A stretch of 64,000 nucleotides of DNA. It comes from Rosa chinensis (Eukaryota; Streptophyta; Magnoliopsida; Rosales; Rosaceae). Each line of letters starts with the position of its first letter. Position 1 is the first letter of the stretch. The notes beneath the pieces are model-generated. The model saw only the letters and a program-made list of their open reading frames with translations. It was not told the DNA's origin and searched no databases. The position numbers and the translations under genes were made by a program. The stretch lies in the NCBI RefSeq assembly GCF_002994745.2, contig NC_037094.1:62742139-62806138 (forward strand), given 5' to 3'. Of this stretch, positions 23,108 to 34,285 are shown in pieces.

Positions 23108-23342
23108 TTAAATTCAGTTTACTCCCCTGAACTTTAGGACTAAAATTAGTTTGGACCCTCTTTTTGAAAATTAATCTCGTTGGTCCCTATACTCTCAAAT
23201 GACATCACCCGAGTCCAAAATTTGAATTTGACTCGAAAGATGACGTCATGTGCTGAGTTGGAGCCGACATGGGGGCCCATTTTTCAGACTTTAAACCCCA
23301 CAAGGAGGGCAAAATAGATATTACCAATTTTTTTAATTTTTT

Positions 23343-23455
<113 letters not shown>

Positions 23456-23839
23456 GCCTTCAAGGTCCAAGCTCCACTGAGCCTAAAAGGAGTCTCAGCC
23501 TTACCCACATCGCCAAATCTACTAGTGCCGCCACCATGAATGTCACCGCCACCGCCTACTTGGTCGCCACCTCTACTTCCACTTTAGTCATTGCACTCAC
23601 CACAAAGCCTGCCTCCGAGACTAGGACCACCACTCCAGTCACCAAAAACAATATGCGCAAACAAAATCCGATCTGGGGAGATCCAAACACTCTTCTGCCA
23701 CCAACCATCATCATCATCATCCCCGACAGTGATACCACCACCAACGACGTCGCCCATCATATAGAGGCCAACCACTAGCACCAGCCAAAAACCTGAAAGC
23801 CCAATTCTCTGATCAGATAAACCCGAGTCCAAGGAATCT

Positions 23840-24317
23840 TGCAGCCCCACGTCGACATCATCACCCTGCCCAAACGCTGCATTGAAGAGGAGAGTGGACT
23901 CGGAGACGACGAAGAAGAGAGTGGATTCGGAGACGACGAAGAGGAGAGTGGACTCGGCGCCGTGGCTCGTACTCGGGTTTGCGTCCGTAACTCAATCCAT
24001 ACTCTCATTCAGGCGCTTGGTACTCCGGCTTATGACCGTAACCCGATCCGGGCTCCTGGGATCCATACTGAGGTCTACTGGACTTGGATCCATACTCTCC
24101 TCCACCTTCTGCACCCTCCTCATGATCGGGTCGTCCACCAAATCCGGGTCGAGGCTTGGGACGCAGGTAGCCTACTGTACTCGTTATTGAGGGGCTCGTC
24201 TGCGCAGGTGGAGGGCTCGCTGTAGGAGGAGAGATCAGGGCGTTCGTAGTCGTATTGATCTACGAGAGAGAAGAAAAGAGAGATTCTAGAGATTTCAAAA
24301 AAAAAAAAAAAAAACAA
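23840..24317 (-). pseudogene. Captured PLDRP1/At5g39570-like gene fragment in element D
   Basis: The minus strand from about 24270 reads VDQYDYERPDLSSYSEPS, then ADEPLNNEYSRL and an interrupted Arg/Pro stretch. In another frame come GGGEYGSKSSRPQYGSQEPG, GYGHKPEYQAPE and LSYGRKPEYE. The YERP-S-Y-EPS start and the G-Y-G-x-K-P-E-Y repeats match what I know of plant At5g39570 (PLD-regulated protein 1) homologues, which carry an N-terminal acidic/Tyr motif and YGxGYG repeats. Frameshifts and stops break it. A 27-bp tandem repeat (about 23888-23960) lies at its far end. It is a captured fragment, not a gene. Confidence 0.6.
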
Positions 24318-24584
24318 AGAGAGAATATAGAGAAAATTAAAAAAAGAGAAAAAAAAATAGAAAAATTGGAAATGTCTATTTTGCCCTCCTTGTGGGGTTT
24401 AAAGTCTTAAAAGTGGGCCTCCATGTCAACTCCAACTCAACACATGACGTCATCTTTCGGGTCAAATTCAAATTTTGGACTCGGGTGATGTCATTTGAGA
24501 GTATAGAAACCAACAAGATTAATTTTCAAAAAGAGGGACCAAACTGATTTTAGCCCCAAAGTTCAGGGGAGTAAACTGAATTTA

Positions 24585-24585
<1 letters not shown>

Positions 24586-24615
<30 letters not shown>
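24586..24615 (+). repeat. (AT)n microsatellite flanking element D
   Basis: About 13 AT units followed by a T-run. Confidence 0.85.
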
Positions 24616-24623
<8 letters not shown>

Positions 24624-24858
24624 TTCTTTCTTTCTTTCAGAAACATTGTAAAATATATTTAAACTAGTCACAATTACAACCGTTATAATTGACATTTCGA
24701 TTCTTCAGTTATCCAAGTATAATTTAGGGGCTGTGACCACTTACCCAATTTTAAACTAAAGATTACCCACTTACTCCAGCAAGAGATTTTTAACCCCATT
24801 TACCCAATCTAAATATGAATGACAATGTTACCCTCATTTGAATTAACAAACCCTCAGA

Positions 24859-24889
<31 letters not shown>

Positions 24890-25462
24890 CCTCGACCGAG
24901 TCGATTCAGTGAGTCTCAACCTCTCGCTCTCTGCCTCTCTCTCTCTTCCTTCCTCAACCGAGTCGATTCCGCGAGTCTCAACCAGTGGACAACAACAACC
25001 ATCACTGCCGGACCAGGAATTGACGGTGATTGCCGAGGCAGTTGGAGATGAAGATCTCGGCGTCCCTCCACCATCTCTGCCGAGCGAGGAATGGACGGTG
25101 CTTGGAGATCTGGGTTGGGGATGATGATCAAGAAGCAGATTTTGGTCTGGGCTACCGGCCCAGGGAACGCAGAACACAAAACAGTGGTCGTTGGCCCTAA
25201 GTCGCCGGGGAAGAGAGATGACAATCACTTGCGGGGATCATTTACCGATCCGACTCCGATCCAAGGCCCACTGCCACAACTCAGCCCTAACGCCGATCCA
25301 ACTCAGCCCCTTACACAACCACGCCCCGACGCCGGTCTCACACTCTGGTGGGTGCCCAGAGCAATTTCTGGGTGCCCAAAGAAATAATTTTTTTTTTTTG
25401 TATACTTTGAGCTCCGATGGGGAAGGAAAAAAAAGAAAAAAAAAAGAACGTGTACAATTGAA

Positions 25463-25758
25463 CATATAAATTGATCAATTGTGTATGTAGTGTATTCACT
25501 TTGGTTTTGGGAGTTTATGCAATTCACTTGAGGGCAATAATATGATTATTGGAGGGTAATAATATGATTATTGGGAGGCAATAATATGAGTATTGGGGGG
25601 CAATAATATGCATATAAATTGATCAATTGTGCCTGTAGTGTATTCATTTTGGTTTTGGGAGTTTATACAATTCACTGGACGGCAATAATATGATTTTGGG
25701 AGGCAATAATATGATTATTGGGAGGCAATAATATGAGTATTGGGGGGCAGTAATATGA
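25463..25758 (+). repeat. 148-bp tandem duplication carrying the GGGGCAATAATATG array
   Basis: Copies start CATATAAATTGATCAATTG at 25463 and 25611 (period 148). Each contains TTTGGTTTTGGGAGTTTAT followed by several GGCAATAATATGATTATTGG units, with scattered differences. Confidence 0.85.
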
Positions 25759-25799
25759 TTACTCGGGGGCAATAATATGGTTACTGGAAATTAATAAAT

Positions 25800-25955
25800 T
25801 CAGACGCCGGAATCCTGTCACCAGTCCGGTAGCTAGATTCCGGATTTCGGTCATCGGTTGCCGGATTCTGGTGACCGGTCACCGGATTCTGGTCATCGGT
25901 TGCAGGATTCCGGTCATCGGTCGCCGGAGTCCGGTCACCGGTCGCCGGAGACCGC
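25800..25955 (+). repeat. CCGGTCACCGG-type array in copy B
   Basis: Degenerate units of about 18-22 bp mix GGATTCTGGTCATCGGTTGCC and GGTCGCCGGAGTCCGGTCACC-like segments; many are dyad-symmetric (CCGGTCACCGG / CCGGTGACCGG). Confidence 0.75.
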
Positions 25956-26197
25956 GGCCGGCCATTGGTCACCAGAGCATAGCAAGGTGGAGGATAACTT
26001 CTCTCTAAAAGTGAGAAAGAAGAAGAGGGCAAAAAAGTCTCAAAAATAAATAAAAAGAATGAAAAAAGAATTAATTGGGTATTAGGGAAATAATCTCTTA
26101 AAGTGTTTTGGGTAAATGGGGTTAAAAAACAGTTGGTGGAGCAAGTGGACAATTTTTAAGCTGAAATTGGGTAAATGATCATTTCCCCTATAATTTA

Positions 26198-26635
26198 ACA
26201 CTAATGCAAGAGAAATTGTAAGGCGCAATACACCAATTGGATCTCCAATTACAACAACAAGGCTCTCTATTTGGAAACGAAAAAAAAAATATGACTACAA
26301 ACTAATGACGCATGTCATTGTCCCAGAAACTGCTTTGCTTGTCAATGCACTCAATTATGGTGCTTATAGTACAGTTAAGTAACACTTGCTAAAGCAATAA
26401 AATGTAATGACCTCTAGCAAGTTGCAAGAAAAGAAATCTACATGCACCAATGAAAAAACTGATCATGTGGCTACTAAGGACCTTTAATACTAATCTAGTC
26501 AAGAGACAATGTCTTCAAAGAACAAAGAACCTCAAAATAAATTACCTAGCTTCCACGCATATTCTATATTCGAAACTAAAAACAAATCTCTTATGAAAAT
26601 GAAAACAAAAAAATAATTTCACAGAAAAACTCTCC
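26198..26635. other. AT-rich intergenic stretch
   Basis: No gene or repeat recognised. Confidence 0.45.
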
Positions 26636-28323
26636 CAAGTCTAGGGTTCTTCTTAGAGTTTCGTTAGTTTTGGAATAGCCGTCGAAAGTGAACGATGGTG
26701 GAGGAGGTCTCGACTCATATGGCTGCTGCACTTGCTATAACAGACAATGGGTTGGTTTCCTTTGGAGTCCTTGGTATGGTGGCGATCTACGGCAATTCAT
26801 ATGCCATTGGGAGGCTTCTTTCCCAAAAGAAAAAAAATGATCCTTAACCTTTCATGGTCACCATGGCTAACGTTTGGGGGCTGAAACAACGACTCACGAT
26901 CAGGAATCAAGGGGAGCATTTCATCTTGAGATTCAACAAGGAGGAAGAAAGGGACATGATTCTACTCAGGGGGTCGTGGTCCTATGGTTGTACCATGTTT
27001 GCGTTGGCAGCATACGATGGACGTCGCGATGCAGCGACGGTGTCAATTTCGACGATACCTGTTTGGGTGGAGGTGTTAGGGTTGCCTCCGATCTTGATGA
27101 TTGTTGAAGCGATGCCCATAATTTGTGAATCGTTGGGCAAGGTGCTGCATCTGGATAAGTCAAACATTCGGCGAGGTGTGAAGGCTTGGGTTCGGATTTC
27201 TCACGACATATCGACGTCGATGAAACAAGCCTATCCGGCCTCCGATATTGTTTGAGTTTGGAACTGGAAGCTCAGAAGTCTCTGCCATGGTTAATTTGAG
27301 GTATGAAAAGGTATATGAGTTTTGTCGTGTCTGTGGTTTGTTGGAACACCCAACAACTGGTTGTGCAGACTTGCCAGATATGTCCGGTGTCCAGGTGGCA
27401 ACCGGGGTGCAGGAGGAGGGAGCTATTCTAATTCCAACCCTAACCCTAACCCTAAACTTAGTAGGGCTTTGGTGATTGGAGGACTCAGATCGGGTTTAAA
27501 GGGTGTGCCTACGCTTCCACATGTGGGCTGTAGTGTGGTGGTGCCGCCACTAACAGTCATTAATCCCTTAGCTCTCTCTGGCTTTGTGCTTTCTATTCCA
27601 GGAGTTAGGACGAATGAGCTAACTAGGCAGTTAGCGCATTATCACCCTAAGGAGGTTCTGCTGGCGATCTCTCCTCCTCCACATTGTCCTGTGGTGGAGC
27701 ATGCAGTGGCTAGTGGCATGAAGAGGTCTGCGGATACCATGGAGCTACTAACACACAGTAAGAAGGCTAAGGCTGTGGTGCCTATTCCCGAAACTGCTTC
27801 TGTAGATTTAGGGTTTGTGCCTGAGTTAGCAATCCCTCAACAGGCTGTAGAGCTTTTGATATTCTCTCCTAGAATGCGCAAAGTTAGATGCCCTTTAGGT
27901 GTGAAGAACAAGCCAAATATCAAAGATATCAAATCCTTGGAAGCTTGAGGCGCAGCCACAAAGAAAGGTAAGAAACGCCTGTTTCATTCTGCTTAACGGG
28001 TTTTGGAAATGGAAGTGGATATACAGTGGTGACTGAGGCTGCTGTTAAGGAAGACACTTTTATGAGTGTGGTTACTATGGAACCTAGGGATGCCCTCTCT
28101 ACATAGGTAGATCCTGGGTTTTGTTGAATAATTCAGGGACTTTTTCTGCCCTAACATGATCTAGTGTTTGGTTCTTGGTCCTATTTTTATGGTGATTTCA
28201 TTAGGATGCTTTAGGGTAGCCTGCATGACTTAATATTGACATGGCCCTCTCGGGTAAGTCATGTTGTGTAATTACCTACATTTGGTTCTATTAAGGCGTG
28301 AGTCCTTCTTTCAAAAAAAAAAA
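26636..28323 (+). mobile_element. ORF1-only LINE relic with poly(A) end
   Basis: The element starts with the plant L1-like leader CTAGGGTTCTTCTTAGAG, contains an ORF1 relic (26695-27948), has about 365 bp of trailing sequence without endonuclease or reverse transcriptase, and ends in an A-run (28313-28323). ORF2 appears deleted. A target duplication is not evident. It could have moved only with help from another LINE. Confidence 0.65.
26695..27948 (+). pseudogene. LINE ORF1 relic: DUF4283 and CCHC knuckle
   Basis: ATG at 26695 starts MVEEVSTHMAAALAI. A TAA near 26846 interrupts it. The same type of protein resumes with VWGLKQRLTIRNQGEHFILR (DUF4283, RNA-binding-like), WVEVLGLPPI and a knuckle VYEFCRVCGLLEHPTTGC near 27315-27365. 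Frame changes occur near 27255 and 27330-27400, after which an open frame continues to 27948. ORF1 proteins of plant L1 elements bind element RNA. A run of CCCTAA units at about 27436-27455 lies inside the coding part. Confidence 0.7.
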
Positions 28324-28657
28324 TGATAATTAAAATAACCCATTAATTAGTCACTTGCATCCAAACTATCATGGAAACCTAAAAACAAGCCACCCGACCA
28401 TGGGTCTAAAAAACTCTTCACATTCGTCAGTAGCCTTTCTTTACTAAAGAACCAGACCACTCAACCACTAGCACAAAGCCGTGATCCTTAACTTGCAATA
28501 GAGACGACGTTATATAGGGTGTTACTTGACTTCAAAAGTCATAATAATGATTATGGGCGATTCAATTTAATATTCTTGCAATAGATAAAATTCTGCCACA
28601 GAGTTTAATCAAATCCCAAAGATGAAATCAATGTACCATGGATTAACCATCATGAAA
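28324..28657. other. AT-rich spacer
   Basis: Nothing recognised. Confidence 0.4.
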
Positions 28658-28854
28658 GGGGTTTGGTCCAGTGGTAGCAAGCTGGTCCTGCATGTTGGGC
28701 GAACGCTACAGTGATACTCCTGGTAGAAAGGAGGTCACTGGTTCGATCATCCGCATGTGAAAAACACTCTATGGGGAGGGGTCTTACCCATGTTGCTCTC
28801 GGCCCCGGAGTGGTAGTCCCACCCGACCACCATTTTTGTAACCAAAAAAAAAAA
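28658..28854 (+). mobile_element. tRNA-related SINE with poly(A) tail
   Basis: The 5' part has an A-box-like TTGGTCCAGTGGTAGC (28663-28678) and a B-box-like TGGTTCGATC (28739-28748), spaced as in RNA polymerase III promoters. The 3' part has TGTAACC followed by an A-run (28844-28854). The length of about 197 bp fits plant SINEs. A target duplication is not obvious. The family is not named. Confidence 0.72.
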
Positions 28855-29291
28855 ATTCTAGATCGCGGCTATTGGTTGGGCCAATAATACGGATGATGGT
28901 CCATATTCGTCTGCGGAGAAGCACATCATGGTTGAAGGTAGAGATCTCACATAAGGAAAGTGAAAATTATAAGATTAACTTGTAAATATATGACTTAATC
29001 CTAATTACACCGAGACCTTTTGAGTTAAAATCTATTACCTAATAAGTGGTTAAGTTGGGACAATATTAATACAATATCAAGCCATGGACAGCGTTTTTGT
29101 TATTTAACACGTTATAATAAGAAAAGAATCTCATACATTGATAGATTTCAATGACCATTTCTCTCTCCTCCTCTGTATATGAATTAAGATCTAAAAACTA
29201 CATGTTGTAATAGAGTCATTTAGAAAGTCTACTTGAGAGCTAAAAAGTGCACATGGCTTTTTGTACTCAGGTAAAACTCATAGATTTAATA
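28855..29291. other. Intergenic stretch
   Basis: Nothing recognised. Confidence 0.4.
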
Positions 29292-29420
29292 GGGATCTTG
29301 ACTCAATACCCAAATTTGAGTCAAAGTACTCCCACTTACTCCACTAAGAAATTTTTAATCTCATTTACCCAATTTAAATATCAAATGAAACTTCTACCCT
29401 TAACCTAATTAATAAACTAC

Positions 29421-29555
<135 letters not shown>

Positions 29556-29598
29556 CCTCGGCCTTTTTAGAGAGAGAAAGTATGCAGATTACAAGCGA

Positions 29599-30195
29599 AT
29601 GGCAGTCGTCGACTCCTCCGCCGCTGACAACCACTCTCCGTCTAAGAGAAGAAAAATCCTCACCGCTTCTGCTTCGCCTCCAGAGACAATGCTTCATAAT
29701 CACCAACTCGGTGGTTCTCGCAGTTTCTAGCTCCTTCGTTCCACGAGTTCCTACTCCGACGAGCACTCTCCACCTTCTTCCTCTTGCTACTCCAGTAATG
29801 AGCTCAATGTCGTCGTTCTCGTTAGCTCGCCGCTTCTGGATCTGGAGGCCAAATGTTGTGAAACCGACTACACTACGCCGGTTCCATTTGCTTCTGGATC
29901 TGGATCTGAATTCGCTTCAAATTCAGGTTTCATTCGCTTCAAATTCCTTGCTCTGTCTCACTAATTTCTCGAACTGAAACGTTAACCGCCTCTGTTCATC
30001 CTATCACTCTATTTTAACAATTTTCGGTTCATCAAAAATCAACAGAGAAACAATGTTGTTGATCGAGCTGTGCCTGGAGAACTCCGACGAGATGGAGCTG
30101 CCGGTAGAGAGCAAAGCGCCTCCAAGTGATGAGATTGAAGAGTTCTTTGCCACAGCCGAGTAGTCCGATACCATTGGGTTCGTTTAAAGCCATGA
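29599..30195 (+). pseudogene. Captured KRP/ICK-type CDK inhibitor gene fragment
   Basis: The reading from ATG 29599 gives SSAADNHSPSKRRKIL and stops at a TAG near 29728. A second frame gives SPPSSSCYSSNELN and LLDLEAKCCETDY. Near 30115 comes PPSDEIEEFFATAE, then a stop, then in another frame RYHWVRLKP and TGA (30166-30195). This is the conserved C-terminal CDK/cyclin-inhibitor signature of plant KRP proteins (EIEEFF..AE near the start and RYxWVxLKP at the very end), with the middle about 15-20 residues lost. The N-terminal SPSKRRKIL and CCSSN-like pieces also suit KRPs. The fragment is broken and inside a Mutator-like element. The functional parent gene is not in this window. Confidence 0.72.
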
Positions 30196-30542
30196 GCAAA
30201 AACCTCGAGGTGGGAGATAATAAACCGACACTAGGCAGGACAGAGAGTTTCGTGCAATTTAATCTGATGGCATTGTTTTGGAAGTAGTACTACTACCACT
30301 ATAGCATATATGGCTCTGCGTTCATTTTACGGCTGGTGCGGTTTTGAATTGATGTCATTGGCTAGATCCATGTACATTTTGATGTGTTGCTTAACTCTAG
30401 CATTTTACTTCCTAAAGTATGAGAAAATATGTACAAATGATGTTTTAATGTCAGTTATGTACTAGAATAGCATCTATTTGGTAAGGATTATTTAGATTCG
30501 TGACTGACTGTACTAATGGTTAACTGATGTAATTGTTTTGCT

Positions 30543-30705
30543 GGGGCAATAAACTTTCTATTAAGGGGCAATAAACTTCTTATTGGGGGGCAATACAATT
30601 TTTATTGGGGGGAAATAAACTTTTTATTGGGGTTTATTGGGCGGCAATAAAAATTTTATTTGGGGACAATAAACTTTTTATTAGATTTTATTGGAGAGCA
30701 ATAAT
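30543..30705 (+). repeat. GGGGCAATAAACTTTTTATT array in copy C
   Basis: About seven units of 20-24 bp with GGGGGCAATAAA and TTTTTATTGG halves. Confidence 0.8.
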
Positions 30706-31020
30706 ATTTTCCGGTGACCTATAAGATCTTTGACAAACTCTTTGGGAACATCAAGAGACCTCCAGCAAGATTTCCGGCAACCGGTGACGGGAGTCTAGTG
30801 ACCGGCAACCGGTGACGGGAGTCCGGTAAGTCTCCGATGACTTCTTTTTCTAAGTGACAAATGGGTGGATGGCAAAATTGTCTCAAAAATAAATAAATAA
30901 ATACTTAATTGGGTATTAGGGCGAAAAGTATGCAATTTGTTGGGTAAGTGGGTAATCTTATAAGATGTTTGGGTAAGTGGGGTTAGTATAACTTAAATTT
31001 GAGTAAATGAACATTTTCCC

Positions 31021-31689
31021 TTTCAAATAGTCCATAGTTGGTTGACTAATGTACATTGGACTCTCCCCTTGTTGACAAAACAACTAAAAATTGGATAAAA
31101 TTAATTAAAATTAGAAAATATAGAGACTTAAATGTTTTATGATGTAAAAATCGAGAAAGTAAAGTGAAATTCAGAAACAAAAAACATTGTGTAATCCGTG
31201 TGAATGCTTTTGCTGGGTCCCACATAAATCACAACTCCAGCCAAAGTTTTTTATTGAATTTTATTAAATTATTTAGATTTTCACATATTTATTTTTTAGT
31301 TCTTCAATTGACTGTCCTCTTTTCTTTTTTCTTTTTCCTTTTTGTTTTTGGCAAACATTAATTCATCCTATGGGGGAGGTTTTTTCAATTTGAAGCCCAG
31401 ACTGTCTGTTCAAGTTTTTGTGGCTCTTTGTTGCTCTAGGCATCGGCAAATCTGAAGAACACCGCCATGATTTTATCTTCGAGATTTACAAAGTGTATAT
31501 ACATAGCAATTACCGACCATAATCTGCACTCATACTTAACCATGTCACCTTGGCGGAGTAACTTCAATGGAGTAATCTCCGGAAACACAGCAAGACAACC
31601 TTCACCGACAAGCCAGCTCCAGGCTGAAATATGCCTTAATGCGCCGACACGCGCCACCCAAAGTTGTCTCTGCAGAAAGAATAAAAACT
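31021..31689. other. Intergenic stretch
   Basis: A T-rich run (31320-31345) and a GC-richer stretch near 31440-31680 without a recognised gene. Confidence 0.4.
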
Positions 31690-32012
31690 CAACAAACTAA
31701 AGGATATCAGTCCCACATCGAAAGCAAGAGTGAGGTAACTCACTATTTCACCTATAAAAGGTCCACTTCTCTCTCTTCACTGATTACGCATTCAATAGCT
31801 ATTTACCGCTATATTTGTCAATACAAGTACATCGTTTAACTTCAGCATCGGAGGAGCGAAGACCGCCAACCGCGGTCTCCCCTCTTGACGCCGTTATATT
31901 TCTCTTAACAGACTAGCGGGACTTCGTGAACTACACATATATCGGAAGATTGGACTCTTGTCCACGTTATCAGAAGCCGACATCATATGGCGGTATTCTG
32001 AGCATTAACACA
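31690..32012 (+). mobile_element. LTR-like remnant (possible Gypsy solo LTR)
   Basis: TCCCACATCGAAAG is followed by a TATA-type CTATAAAAGG (31752-31761), a C/T-rich presumed start region, then TCGGAGGAGCGAAGACCG and GCGGTCTCCCCTC. This sequence style is common in plant Gypsy LTRs. It ends around GAGCATTAACA. No internal domain or second copy is seen, so the ends are uncertain. Confidence 0.4.
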
Positions 32013-32992
32013 AAGCATTCTGGCCACACCAGTCCGTCCATTATGCCTCCTAGTACTACTCTACGAATATCCACTAGAAACAGACAACACACTTAGTAGT
32101 TAGTACTCTACCAAACCAAAACAAAACTAATATATCCAAATTGTACATGCTTTCCAGAAAAAGAATAGCAGTACCAGAATACCAAAATCGCCTAAGCAAC
32201 CCTCAGCTTCTTCAGCCTCTATTGCCACTTCCTCAAGTTTTTGATTTTTCACATCGGCCACATCGTTCTTCTATGGAAAACACCTATTATGACAAACCAT
32301 TCATAGAAATCAATCACAGTACGTTTACAATAATCTAACTATAGAGAAATCGGACAAAAAAAGCCAAATTTTGTTTGCATATGTGAAAAATGAATGGTAA
32401 GTTTTTATTTTTTCATCATTTGGGATCTAAGAAAAGGAACCCTTCAGTGAGTTTCATTGCTTTAAGAGAGGCTTACAATGAGTTTGAATCATTTTGAGTT
32501 GCTGACAAAGATCGAAACTTTTTGGCTCAATTTCTAGTTGGGTTTATATGAGCCTTCCATGATGATGAGAGATCTTATTAAAATCAGCATGATTAGGCAG
32601 ATCTACAAGAACTAGTAAAGAGGGAAAATTGAAACCCATGACTAACCTAGGAATTTGGCATCTTGAATTTCATATATGAGGTTGTGAGAAAGAGGGAAAT
32701 CAGAAAAGTTTTGATTTTGATGTGTTCGTGAGGATTGTGAATGTTGCTGCAATTTTGATTAAATGGGTATCAATGAATGGAGGTAAGAAGGCTTGCAGGC
32801 GGAAGAAGAAGGAACAAAAAAGTCAATGGGTTTGATTTGTGGATGTGTGAGAGAGAGTTCTAATAATGAAGAGAATATTGGAATTTGTAGAAAGTAATTG
32901 GAAAAAAATCACACACTTATCCGTCTGAAACTAAATATAATATAAATACAATTATTAAATTTAATGTAGTTAATATATTTTTCTTTATTTTA
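32013..32992. other. Stretch upstream of element F, partly CACTA-like
   Basis: No gene. The end (about 32900-32990) has a CACACACTTATCCGTCTGAA motif like the subterminal motifs right of element F, so part of this probably belongs to the CACTA element. Confidence 0.4.
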
Positions 32993-32993
32993 A

Positions 32994-34285
32994 GGGAAAA
33001 TTTCATGAATGGTACTCGAAGTAAGGCCCACTATGCATTTCAGTACACCAAGTTTCAAAACATAAACTTTGGTACCTGAGGTTTCAAAAAAGACCTAATA
33101 TACATACACGACATCAATGACGCCGTTAGTTTTGTGCCAGCTGTCGTATTTCAAAGGGTAAAAAAGTCTCTTCAATTGTTTTACTCTGAGCATCCAGGTC
33201 TCTCTCTTCTCTTATTCTGGGCACCTAGCTCTCTCTCTCTCTCTCTCTCTCAACCCGCCCTGCAGGCCTCGTACTCGCTGTGAAGAGGCGAAGAAAAATT
33301 GGGATGAAACTCCGACCAAGCTCCTCTAAACGCACCTGCCCCATCCCTTATAATCATTCCAACTCCACCACTATGGTTGGTTTTCATTCCGAAAGGTGCC
33401 ATCTCTATCTATATTTACCTCTGACCTCTTTCTCTTAACCCAGAAAGAGATTGAGGTGAGATTGCATTAGCTTGTCTGAGATCAGAGGTGAGGTGTTCTT
33501 ACAATCATACAATATTGAGGTGAGAAGTTCGGGATTATCAAGGAAAAGCATATCTGAGATCGCCGCCGGGGTAATAAGAGATGGCCCAGCCTAAATACTC
33601 TTCGCAATTGAAGGACCCGAGGAGGGATGACAAAAACGGGTATGGATTTCGGGTCGTAGACCAGAAACAAGGTCCCCATGGCTCCCTTGGTTGTCGAGGT
33701 CAAGTTTTGGTGAAAAATTCGATGGTGATGGAGGGTAGGATTGGGAATAGGGGCTGTAATCAGAGGTTGTGAAAGGCGGTGTAGAGGCGTGGTGATCGGT
33801 GACAACAAAAAGGAGGAAAAGAGATCCAGGCGGAAGCCAGAGAGATATTCCTCAAGGTCAAGTGATGACAACAGTGATGGATATGAGAGTGGCTATGAAG
33901 GAGAAAAGAAGAGGAAGAAGCGAAGCCACAAAAGGCATAGGGGTCATGATTCTAGATCAGAATCTGGTGCTTCTGTTCTTCAATTGATGACAAAAAGCAT
34001 AGGCCTATTGAATCTGTAATTCTCGTCGGAGGCCACTGCTAGTTTAGGGTAGCAGAGTCGTTTAGAAGGAAAGAGAGGAGTCTGAGAAGAGAGAGAGGAA
34101 ACCCGTTGAGAAATGAAAAACCAATTTCGCCCTTCACTATGTGCGTAATGGCATGCAGACTGACGGAGTCATTGACGTCGTGTACATATATTGGGTCGGT
34201 TTTGAAACCTCAGGTACCAAAGTTTATGTTTTGGAACTTAATATACCGAAATGCATAGTGAGCCATACTTTGGGTACCATTCATG
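32994..34285. mobile_element. Long-TIR Mutator-like element F
   Basis: Inverted repeats of about 170 bp: left GGGAAAATTTCATGAATGGT at 32994 and the mirror ending near 34285. Both contain CATTTCGGTATA/CATTTCAGTACA-like text, AAACTTTGGTACCTGAGG and CAATGACGCCGT/GTCATTGACGTCG. A CT tract (33230-33251) lies inside the left repeat. The inner part (33580-34010) is open on +, with MAQPKYSSQLKDPRRDD and, in another frame, an Arg/Ser/Lys-rich stretch KPERYSSRSSDDNSDGYES. This may be a captured fragment of an RS-rich splicing-type gene, which is a guess. No clean target duplication is visible. Confidence 0.65.

Larger units (their letters stand above)
24718..26197 (+). mobile_element. Modular Mutator-like element, copy B
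   Basis: Element 24727-26188 is flanked by a perfect 9-bp duplication TATAATTTA (24718-24726 and 26189-26197). The ends read GGGGCTGTGACCACTTACCC and, on the other strand, GGGGAAATGATCATTTACCC. Internal order: CT tract (about 24859-24885), unknown cargo (about 24886-25385), GGGGCAATAATATG array (about 25533-25790), CCGGTCACCGG array (about 25800-25955), end. The cargo has a duplicated CCGAGTCGATT segment and open frames (for example 24819-25124), but no family is recognised. The 9-bp duplication gives the best support that A, B and C are Mutator-like. Confidence 0.82.

Noticed and set aside
28663..28748. tRNA gene
   Set aside because: A- and B-box-like motifs are present, but there is no cloverleaf and a SINE-type 3' part with poly(A) follows.
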